Shown here: piece after piece, positions 25,201 to 34,944 of the stretch
How positions within the stretch are numbered: the first letter of the stretch is position 1
Layout: each line of letters begins with the position of its first letter
Position numbers and translations under genes: made by a program
Assembly (NCBI GenBank): GCA_964035795.1
Contig: OZ038324.1
Span: 2,414,025 to 2,478,024, forward strand
Source: Pterobdella sp. o SKG-2022
Lineage: Eukaryota > Annelida > Clitellata > Hirudinida > Piscicolidae
DNA: 64,000 nt
Direction: 5' to 3'
Notes under the pieces: model-generated
What the model saw: the letters and a program-made list of their open reading frames with translations, nothing else
Told to the model about the DNA's origin: nothing
Databases searched by the model: none

Positions 25201-26296
25201 GCTTCCGAGCTTGGATCTGGACTTGTCGCAGCCTTTTTTGAGGCCCATAAAATCTGATTGGAAATTTTCAACCATCATTTAAATGTTGAAAACAATATAT
25301 CTTTTAAACAAAAGTTTGAGTCTCAGTCAACCGCAACATCGTCAATGTATACGAAAATTGCTTCTATGATTTTTATATATGTATATGAATTTGTTCTTTT
25401 AATGGAATTTTTTTATTTTTGAAATTTTATGCTTTAGACTAATGATTCCTAATAATTTTATCTGTTTTTACATAATCTTTGTTACACTTATCCTTCTATC
25501 ACTCTGATTCTAATATAACGGATTGAAACAACGATCGTAAGTATAATGGCCTTTACTCAATAACTTTCTAAATCATTGAAATATAAAATAAAAATAAAAA
25601 TTAATTCAAAACATATAACAAACTACTTAATTACTAAAGAATTAAATTTTTTTATTCCATTGAAAATGTACGAAGCTTTCCTTCAACATCTCTGAAACTA
25701 AGGTTTTTCACATTTCATTAACTATTAGTTTCAAAACCACAGGAAAAGTTTTTTAGGTTGTTTTAAGCAGTCAAGTGCATGACCGATACACCTAATATTT
25801 TCGGGATCATCACAAACTAGACTTTTTCAAAGTGAATATTTAATGCAATGTAACACGGTATTTATAAAGCGCCTTTACTCATAAATCAAATTTAGTTTAG
25901 CGAAAACACATTCTGGAGCAGGTGCTAACGGTCGGCCCACGCGGGATCCAGCCTGGTAACTTTGGATAATTGATCTAATGCTCTGCCTCTGAGCTATACG
26001 GGCCGACAATATAATGGAAGTCTTCATTATTTAAAATTTTAATAAATAATATTCCAATAATACATAATATTATTAAGATATATAAACCTTCTTTTCTACA
26101 AGGTATTAACTTGAAGTTTAGACTCACTTTTATAATAGCCAAAGACTATATAGCAGTTTGTGAACTCATTGGCACAAGTGACAAGATTTCCATCATCGTT
26201 ACAGTTTTCACATTCGTAGCATTTCAAAGCTGTTGTGGCTTGGAAGAAGGCCAAAAGAATTAACAGCCTTGTGAGCCTAGAGGCAAGTTTTTCCAT
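22258..26296 (-). CDS. secreted, probably GPI-anchored protein with five Ly6/uPAR (LU) domains
   Basis: Nine exons in transcription order: 26128-26296, 24942-25253, 24515-24793, 24242-24407, 23545-23625, 23346-23440, 22999-23274, 22634-22688, 22258-22450. They join in phase to 541 residues. Residues 1-23 are a signal peptide (MEKLASRLTRLLILLAFF). Five three-finger LU domains start near residues 26, 130, 226, 337 and 435. The first has the classic ten cysteines (26, 29, 32, 41, 48, 65, 77, 96, 98, 103) and the closing Cys-Asn. The last domain closes at 502-503 (KCN), followed by a short Ser/Thr-rich stretch and a hydrophobic C-terminus ending LKQYI, as expected for GPI attachment. Introns cut the domains in the middle, so most exons carry the end of one domain and the start of the next. 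The acceptor of exon 8 is the least certain. The family includes receptors, decoys and toxin-like folds; the ligand cannot be inferred. Confidence 0.85.
23761..23953 (+). mobile_element. tRNA-derived SINE
   Basis: Plus-orientation copy with head (GCGTATAGCTAAGGGGGAGA, AGGGCTCGAACCCACG), body with GTTCCACATTG and GTAGCAAACGCTTTGATC, then GCGCTTTATGAATAC and a tail of ATTAC units. It lies in an intron of the LU gene (between exons 4 and 5), opposite to transcription. Confidence 0.85.
25845..26007 (-). mobile_element. tRNA-derived SINE, minus orientation
   Basis: On the minus strand the head reads GTCGGCCCGTATAGCTCAGA, then AGAGCATTAGATC and a B box, followed by the body and GCGCTTTATAAATACCGTG. 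It lies in intron 1 of the LU gene, in the same orientation as that gene. Confidence 0.87.
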
Positions 26297-27190
26297 TTTT
26301 GTTTGTAAGATTTTATTCAAGCTAGCAGTTTTTTGTTGATTAACTTCAATGACTATACAAGCGCCAGCTGACTTAAATGATGTATACAAAATCTACTTAT
26401 TACGAAACACCACCAACAAACAGACTCAAATAAATTAACTAAAATTTGCTTATTTAAAAACAAGTTTTTTAATTAAAAAAACGTATTCCAATCACTTTCG
26501 TTGCCCTTCACAAGACGAAAACTTTGAAATAAGGTAAAGACATAAGCAAATGCACTAGCTATCAATTGTAGGGTGTTATATTGTAAGCTATAAAACCTCG
26601 CCTAGCTCTATTCTTCTACCACTATGTAATATTTGATCTCAACTCCTTAACACTATTTATAGCGAACAATATGAATACAACGTGTGATTAACGAATGAAG
26701 TAATCTTTAAGCATCAATATGAAGTATACAAAATATGATTTCATATGCCAATGTCAACATAGTACTACCTATTTTTTCACGCATCGGTGCTCCTCGGTTT
26801 AGTCGTGCTACTATTTCAAGCATCCAAATTTTCAATTTTTCTATAATTCTTTTCATTTTTAAAAATTCGAAAGTTATATATCGGTGTGTAAGTTGAATGA
26901 AAAGTATCAAGAAATAAACTTTATTATTGAGACAGCTATAGGTAATACTCCTTGGTTGAAGGGTAGAAATTGAAAATTTTTTAAAAATTAGTATTGAATC
27001 CAAGGTTTTTTAAAAACATTATCAAGTAGTGAGGACAATCTATGAACAATTAGATTGTAAAAATGAAGTGACGGTAGAAAAACATATTTATGAATTAATA
27101 GTGTTTTTTACTTTATCTATGTTCAAGTTAAAACAATAGCGATACTTCAAGCACTCGGATTTGACACAGATAAAAAATTATGGCGAGTTT
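26297..27190. other. intergenic region between the LU gene and HMBS copy A
   Basis: About 0.9 kb between the start of the LU gene and the end of HMBS copy A (both minus strand). It should hold the LU gene promoter and the HMBS-A 3' UTR. A 98-codon minus-strand frame (27003-26707) is not recognisable. No repeat was seen. Confidence 0.45.
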
Positions 27191-30100
27191 TTATTGAGTA
27201 TCAACCACCACGTGACTGTTCTTCAGTTTTCCCTTTTGCAACCCAGCCTGCCTGGCTTCCTTCAAAAGCTCACTTACTCCCTGGCTTTTCAGTCTGTTCA
27301 ATGAAATATATATAGAATATATAGTGAAGGTATTGAGAAAAGAATTTTTTCAGTAAGTGAATAGAATTGAATATGTGGAGTAAAGAAATGTTTGGATTTA
27401 AAAACAGGGTTTTAAAGAGATTTGCCCAATGTATTTGGATCAACTATTACACTTAAAATTTAAGTTGTCAATATTTTTGGATCAACATTTAAATGAAACG
27501 CATTGATATCGTGTCAAATAAATATCAAAGTAATAAAATTTGTTTTAATATTAGCAATACATAAAAACAAGAAATATATCACCTAACTAAATAACATATA
27601 AATATACCATCATAGAGACAGTGCATAAACCAAAACCGCTTTCAGCTTTCTATGTCTATATATAGCTTATGAACTTATAAAAATAAAGTAATTATTATTA
27701 CTCTTCAGCTAGACTAATCCCAAGTTTCTGAGCTGCAGTCAGCTGGCTAGAGGGTAAGTTCAGTACAAGTATGGCTGTGATCTGAGATTTTGCATAATTT
27801 ATTGGATTGGAGCTTAATTATTAATCGAAATTGGATATGAATTGGTGTTTTAACGAGTTTTTAATAGCACTATCATTTATATTATAGTTTAAGTGGTTTT
27901 GAACTTCCTATAATATACTTCATAGATAATAATAATAATAATAATAATTATTATTATTATCATTATTATTATTTTATTATTATTATTAATATATACCTCA
28001 ATTAAATACCTGACGAGGACATAGAATATATCGAAAAGCTTCGTCAAAAAAATAATTCAAATTTTGTCGTGTTTTTATGATTGGTTGACCTCGTCCAAGC
28101 ATAGAGGTCGTCCAAGTATAACACGGAAAGACTCACTTCAAAAAGACACACGGCTGACTTCTAACGAATTACGTACTGATAGACAAGTATGGAGAAAAAA
28201 TTACGTCATGTCACCGAACTGAAGATCGGAGGCACTACTACTACTACTTTTATGATTAGCAATTATACAATTGTGGAAAATCTTCCTTTATGAAGTTTTT
28301 TCTTTTTTAGAAAACTTGAGCAGACTGTTGTCGCCCAAATTATGGTATCGCTAAATCATTTACGGAAGTAGTATACTTTGTTACACTTGCTTGACTTAAC
28401 AAAAATTTGGTCATTTGATGAGAACCGATTCACATCTGTTTTTATTTATATTTAAAGATGTGAAGTTATCTTTTTTGTTTTATAATTTATAACAAAAACT
28501 CCAAACGAAATAGCTCACATTAATCCAACTTGATTTATGGTTTTAGGGAACACGAAAAAGCGATATACAAACATATATCAGATTATCACAAGCTTGTCCC
28601 AACATTCATGTACAAAATACTTTCAAAACCAACACAGCAAAACTCACTGGTTTAATAGGCTCTTCAGAAGTCCCATTTGTTTCAAGGGACTCAAGATCAC
28701 AAGAAACAGTGCTGCCTACTTCAGTTTCACCCTGCAAGCTGTACACGGCACCTCTCAGTTTCAACTGTGGTGATTTTTTTGGTGAAATCCATCATAGGTT
28801 TTGAATGATATAGATGAAGAATTTCAGAGCAAGGTGCTTAGGCCATGAATTCGAAGTCTGATTATGAAATCATAGTTCAATTAGAAATTTAAAAAATATA
28901 AAATAAACACTTGAATCTTACGAAATTTATCCATTTTAAGAAGCAGGTTGTTAAAAAATTTAGATTTATGAGTGAATATCTCATTTCTGAAAGCACTACA
29001 ATCTTATGAGTAGGATTTTATTAAGAAAAAAGCTTGGATGATACGGAACCTTTCCGGCATCAATGGAGCAATTGACAGCCACTGGAACACCACAACCACC
29101 TTCCTAATTAGAGGTTTTAAAGTAAATTATTCAAATTTGAAGTTTTGAAATAATTGAAATTGATTAATTATTGATAATATCTTGTTTCCTCAAGTGTTTC
29201 TAACTTTTCATTCAACAAAAACGTGTAAACTAAGATATCTTCATTTAAACTATGAACTTCATATTTTCTAGGTCTCAAAACGAAAAAAATCTCCATACAT
29301 TTAAAAGAATCTTTTTACTAAGAGTAAGAATTAAAGACTCTGCTAAAAAAAACTCAAAGTCAGAAGTAAATATATCCAACTAGTTTTCTGAGGAAAGAGC
29401 GTTCAGCGATACAGGTGAGCAAGGTGTCATGGTGGGTGAGATGTGAGAGAAGCTGCAAGAGTTCTCGGTCTTCTTGCCGACACTCCACCCCTATAGCTCC
29501 TTGACCCACTGCGTACAACATGTCTTCTGATGCCAGGTTCTAGCGGAATTTAATAAAAGATGAAATTGGAGTGTATCAACTTCACTATTTTTGAATGAAT
29601 AGCGTAATAATAGGTTTTCTTAAAGTGGGGCTTAGCTGTCCAATTGGTAGGTTTAACAGAAATCTACATTACGTATATAAAATTTTCAAACATAACAATG
29701 AATAAAAAAAATAACAAGGAATCAGTATTCTACTTTACGTCAAGAAGTCAAAATATTCCAAAATAGATTCGAAACTTTTCAACCTGTGTGATACGATCAT
29801 GCCACCCCAAGCGCACAAGACCCGCAGCCGCCAAGACTAAGGCATCATAAGGACCCCCTTCCTCATCCAACTTTGACAAACGGGTGTTCAAGTTGCCTCT
29901 CTGGTCAGTACCATGAAAATATGTCTTGATAACAAAATTTATGAAATTTTCAAAACTTAGTCATTTAGAAATGTTTTCATATAAACCAATGTTGAAAACT
30001 TCAATTAAAAGTTGTTCAAATCTTGTACTAGCCCAATTGAAAATTATAGAAAAATTTCGCGTGTAGCAGCAGTTGAACACATAAAGACCCATCAACACAA

Positions 30101-32722
30101 TATTTTGACAACTAAATGAACCTACCACATCAACAACATTCAGATGAGGATAGAGACTCTTAAGCTGGGCCAGTCTCCTCATTGAACTCGTACCTACCAC
30201 GCTGCAGAGTGGAAGTTGTTGTTTTAAAAAAACTTTTAAAAATTTGTAGATGAACATTATTACTCAAGTATTTTTTTAAAGAATTTCATCAATATTGTGG
30301 TCAAATATTTATATTTGAACGTTTTCTGTTTTATGAAATGAGTATATACTTTATAAAACTAAGATACTCTCATAAGACGGGTACTTAACTTAAAGAAAAA
30401 ATTATATACCTTCTGTATTTCTTTGAGATACATACTAGTTCTAAAAAGTTTAATACATTGACGTCATAACTTTCACCTGCCTTCAGGCAGGGTGCTCAGA
30501 CTGGTGGCTTGTGAAGACTTTTTAACGACCAACACATCACCCGTATCTTCTCTCCTTTTTAGAGTATTTCATTTTTTAGTCTTTATAGAATTAATGGATG
30601 AGTCAAAAATTTTTTATTATATTGTTTTCGTATTTTTTTTTTATTTCCGTTTTTTTATTGGGATATGAGACAAAATTGAACAGACAAAAAGTTATAGATA
30701 CCCGTGTTGAATAAATTCCGATGCAGCATTAGTTTTATTATTTTTAAAAGTTTTTTGCCATATAAAAAAGGTTTAGTTTACAACTGCTAACAGGCGTAAA
30801 AAAAGTTGGGCCAAGCTAACCAGACATATATTTCAACTTTGGAGAACATTCATGCGTTTTAATATTGTATGAAATTGGTTTTGAAAAGATTTCTGAAACT
30901 TCTTTTCCCATAAGAAAATATTATATGTAAATGCATGAACCAACTCTGAAACCACTCTAACCCCCACAAACTCGCAGACTGCTCCAATCACCAAGCCTGT
31001 AGGGAGGTCTGTAGGTACGTCTTTCAGGGAATGCACCACAATATCCACCCTCTTGTCCAACAGAGCCACCTCCAACTCTTTGAGAAACAAACTCGTCTGA
31101 CTGATCTGTCCCATGGTTTGTTTAAAAATTATGAATCAAATTCGAGTAAGTTTCACAGTTTTTTGTTTAACATGTATCAAATTTATAAAAAGTAAAGTTT
31201 TGGTTGATATAAGTGACAAACTTCAGCAAGAGGCTTGTCAAGAATTTTGTCTCCAGTTGTTGTGACTTTCACTGAAAAATTGTTCAACATCACTTATTTT
31301 ACTTTTGAGCATATGAAATGTTAACAACCTGTTTCAAAAATCACATCCGGACATAAGACTTTTAACAAATTTACCACTTTTTCTGTTTGTACCAGAGCCA
31401 GCTTTGAAACACATTATTAATTTTATTCCATTATTTTTAATGTTAGTTATTTTTAAAATAAATGAATCAAAATATGATGTATTTTTTTGTATTAAGTTAA
31501 AACACAAACTGCTAAAAGGCACCTCAACCATCATGTGGATAAAAATAAAAAAACAGAAACAATAATCAATCCAAGTCATAAATACAACTAAGCTAAATCG
31601 AAAATGTTTTCAACAATTCTAAAAACAAAAACTCATGAACTTTTATGCCAAAATTAAAATACATTCTCAAACACACTTCAAGAAATATGGTATAATATCA
31701 CAAGATTATGCAAACTAGCTGGATATAAAATACTGGACACTCAAATCAAGAAATAAAAAATCGGATAACCAAGAACTTAAAAAATTTACAAAAATCAATG
31801 AAAAGTTAACAGCAGATATAGAGGCATGCCACAAACAATGCATAAAAATAAATAAAATACAACAAAAACGAATAATAAAAAAAAATAGATAAAATTCTAA
31901 AAACTGAAAAACAAAATAAAATTGACGCACAACTAGAAGAAATCTGAAAACACAAAAATGACTCCAACAAGTACCACTATGCCAAAGCAAAAATACAAAT
32001 ACAGTTAGACCAATAGAAGCTTAAAATAAATTTTTAAAAATCTAAAGAATATTCAATTTAAAGCATCACCAGCTCACTTCAAGAATGGAAAAATTTCAAC
32101 TTTTAGGAAACTACATACACAACAACAGTGACATAGAAAATAGAAAAATACAAAAAAAATAAGAAAGCACACCCATTTCTCCACCAGTAAAAAAATAAGT
32201 ATAGACCACAAGACAAGAATCTTCAAAGCATAAGCAAAAAGTGTTTTTCTACACAACAGCGAACTATGGGTACTAAGACAAATTCAAGTAGATGCGTTTC
32301 ATAAAAGAGTCATAAGACAAACATTCAATATTCGTTAGTCCAAAACCATTTCAAACACCGAATTATATAGAATAACAAAAATAGATACACCATGGAGCTC
32401 GACAATAAAACAAAGACGCCTCAACTGGTTAGGGCATCTGATAAAACTCCCAGAGGAAACTCTTGCACGCAAGGCTCTAGAAGAAGCAAAAAAACTTGGA
32501 GAAAAAAAACGAGTAAGACCCTTTCTTACATGGTGGAAGACTATCTTAAAAGAGACAAAACTAGACTTCGAACAAATAGAACTGCGTCAAGACAAAAAAA
32601 GATGGAGAAAATGGGTTAAAAAAGTGATGCCTATAAACATAGGATAAATACAATTTAGATATATTAAATCTAACTTGGCTTTTTCTTGTTCCTACTTTGA
32701 CCGTTTTTGGAATGTCACTCAT
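27191..32722 (-). CDS. HMBS: hydroxymethylbilane synthase (porphobilinogen deaminase), copy A
   Basis: Condenses four porphobilinogens into hydroxymethylbilane, the third step of heme synthesis; cytosolic. Twelve exons in order: 32675-32722, 31329-31401, 31222-31271, 30972-31105, 30477-30551, 30126-30201, 29784-29900, 29381-29539, 29050-29103, 28648-28764, 27702-27781, 27191-27293. They close in frame to 361 residues, the same as the human enzyme. Visible landmarks: VKVGTRKSQ at the N-terminus, TTGDKILD, the catalytic-site block [10 protein letters not shown] (Lys85, Asp86), [34 protein letters not shown], and the dipyrromethane-cofactor cysteine in [10 protein letters not shown] (Cys248). 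The intron positions and phases are the same as in copy B. Intron 1 (1.3 kb) has taken in a LINE fragment and intron 10 another. Nothing in the reading frame indicates loss of function. Confidence 0.92.
28055..28250 (+). mobile_element. 3' end of a non-LTR retrotransposon, in HMBS-A intron 10
   Basis: The plus strand reads [18 protein letters not shown] then DRQVWRKN, matching the extreme C-terminus of RTE-like LINE polymerases, followed by an (ACT)n tail. The rest of the element is absent, as in a 5'-truncated insertion. It lies antisense to the host gene. Confidence 0.7.
31715..32645 (+). mobile_element. degraded non-LTR retrotransposon fragment in HMBS-A intron 1
   Basis: The plus-strand frames, with stops, carry the region after the reverse transcriptase core: [12 protein letters not shown] sequence with [15 protein letters not shown] (about 32250-32335), then [20 protein letters not shown] (about 32380), [18 protein letters not shown] and [13 protein letters not shown], ending at KVMPINIG near 32645. 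It is antisense to HMBS and explains most of the extra length of this intron (1.3 kb, against 60 bp in copy B). Minus-strand open frames here are shadows. Confidence 0.75.
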
Positions 32723-34350
32723 CTTCACAAATTAAAGTTCTACTCGAAGTTTTCAGACTTTCAAGTTTTTATACTTTCACAACGACAAAGTGATATTAAT
32801 ATATAAAAAAAACTCAGGTCGTGTTATATAAGCTTGTAGACATTGAATAAGATGTTTCAATCAAAATTGAAAAATTCTACAAAATATTTCGTCATGTTAT
32901 TAATATAATTTTACTCTTCACAAAATTTCATTATTTTCTTCCTGTTTTATATAAGACAAAAACGAATTTTTATATATTTCGTCGAATTCAATAGTTATTC
33001 ATACTGTGCAGACTCGAAAAGAAATCATGCATTTCTGGGACAAAGGTTAAAACAATTACATAAGTATTTTTTTTATTTAAAAAAAATATACGATTTATAA
33101 TCTTATGTGAATTAATTTTTTAAGGTGAGGACAGGATGATATTAACACAAACAGCATATAAAAATGGCCTAAAAAAATAGTTGATGCCACTATAATCATA
33201 TTTTTAATGGAATTGCATTGTATAATTTTTTCAATTGAATTAATAAAAGCCTTTTATTGTATGCTGAGCTTAAATGAATCAAAAAGCCAGGTCATATCAA
33301 TTGCATATAGTTATAAAAAGTACATATGCGCTTGGTCTTTAAAAGATGTGTGAGGAAAACCAAATTCAAGCTTTTTTAAGGCCCGACTGTATTGGACAGT
33401 TGCAACAGGTATTCTAGAATACCTCAAAAACTTTGGGACACCAAAAATAAGTTTTCTGAAAATTATTTTTATTAAAATTTTTGCAGAATTTTTATTATCT
33501 GAACTATCAAAGGGTGTTTAAGCAAACTTTGAACTCAATAAGTGATCATCAAACTTGGACTCCATTGAACTTTTTTTATATTTTGAGCTTTTAGAACAGT
33601 TTTAAGATAAATTTATTTTAAAATATTCAACTTTTTGATGGAATAATTTTTTTGAAAATTTTATATTTATATACTTTTCGAAAAATTTTGCGTTGATTTT
33701 TGTAGTTTTCAACACATTTAATATAACAGCAACAATAGTTTTTTCAAAACAAATTAAAAATAATTTTAAAGATAATGTTTATAATAAAAAAAAATGAAAA
33801 AATTATTTCAAAACAAAAATATAAAAATTCAGAACCATCAATAAAAACAAACTATAGTCTAAAGTCAAATCAAATCAAAAATAATGGCTAAACACTATCG
33901 CAAAAGAATCCTTTAAATTGAGTCAGTTTCTACAGTTTTTTTTATATGTAATTAAAATATATTGGTCTATTGTTCATGTAGCACTCATTCTCCATCTTTT
34001 GTAACAACGTAGCTGAAACACTCCAGTAGTAGTTTGCATTGATCAAGCAAAACAAAGAAATAAAATTGAAAAACAAAACCAAAAATTGATAACTATATCT
34101 CTTGTGTCTCAACACTATACATTTCTCATACAAGCCAACAACATTGTCCCTTCATTTCTTCTATGACCTCAAACTAAGAAACATCTTATGTACTGAAAAT
34201 AATAGAACGTAATTGAATGGATCAAAAAGCATACAGACTGAAGCGTTTCCACAAACCATAAAATGTTAGATCAGACAGACGAAAGTGAGTTTAAGAATTG
34301 AATAAAACAACACGAAGCAGACGTTATATCCAAAAAAGATACACACACAG
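32723..34350. other. intergenic region between the two HMBS copies
   Basis: AT-rich, with stops in all frames. It contains the promoter region of copy A and the 3' flank of copy B. No gene, microsatellite or clear repeat was found before the repeat X copy at 34351. Confidence 0.45.
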
Positions 34351-34430
34351 TTTTTTTGGCACCAATCGAAGGTGGCCTGTCGAAGTTATAATGGCGGCTC
34401 AAATAGTCGATTTTTATACTTAAAAACTGC
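34351..34430 (+). repeat. repeat X copy
   Basis: TTTTTTTGGCACCAATCGAA followed by GGTGGCCTGTCGAAGTTATA and GGCGGCTCAAATAGTCG. It matches 62966-63008 (first half) and 63676-63760 (whole). It directly adjoins a SINE. The element class is unknown. Confidence 0.7.
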
Positions 34431-34437
34431 ATATATA

Positions 34438-34521
34438 TAATTGTCGGCCCACGCGGGATTGAACTCGGTAAATTTAGAATATTAGTCTAATGCTCTATCA
34501 CTGAGCTATACGGGCCGACAA
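34438..34521 (-). mobile_element. tRNA-like head of the SINE family, minus orientation
   Basis: On the minus strand: GTCGGCCCGTATAGCTCAGT, GATAGAGCATTAGACTA, ACCGAGTTCAATCCCGCGTG. Only the tRNA-like part is present; the body and GCGCTTTATAAATA tail are missing. The T-stem and acceptor pairing are imperfect, so it is not called as a functional tRNA. Confidence 0.8.
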
Positions 34522-34944
34522 GTTCGTTGATACGATATAATTAATTTTAATAAATGACATTTTAGCAGAAGTTTTTTTTTATGAATGCGATGAATTAGTA
34601 GAGTACCAATCTAATGATGGAAAGTTACCGGATGCGATCTCGTTTCGGTTCTACAGCTAATTTCTGTTCTGCAGTACCTTGCTAAAAATTTAATTTGAAA
34701 AACGCTTCAAGTGCTACAATACTAAACGTTTATGAAGTTTGTGTTAAGTTTATATTATAAACACTCGATAAGACATCGATCACTTCCTAAAAATAAAGAG
34801 GCTAAAAAAGTTATATAGATCGCCTTTATAAACAGCTAAAGTTCATAATTGGAAGCCACAAATCAGTGAATGCTTTATTGATGATCAATCTAAGCGACTA
34901 AAGTTTACAATTTTCAGTTGTTCTACACTTCCTTGTTTACCAAA

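Noticed and set aside
22258..26296. Several separate single-domain Ly6 genes instead of one gene
   Set aside because: There is only one signal peptide (first exon) and one GPI-type tail (last exon), and all exon phases join in one frame.
30477..30551. Premature stop at the start of HMBS copy A exon 5
   Set aside because: It appears only if the acceptor is placed 2 nt too far downstream; the AG at 30552-30553 restores the frame and matches copy B.
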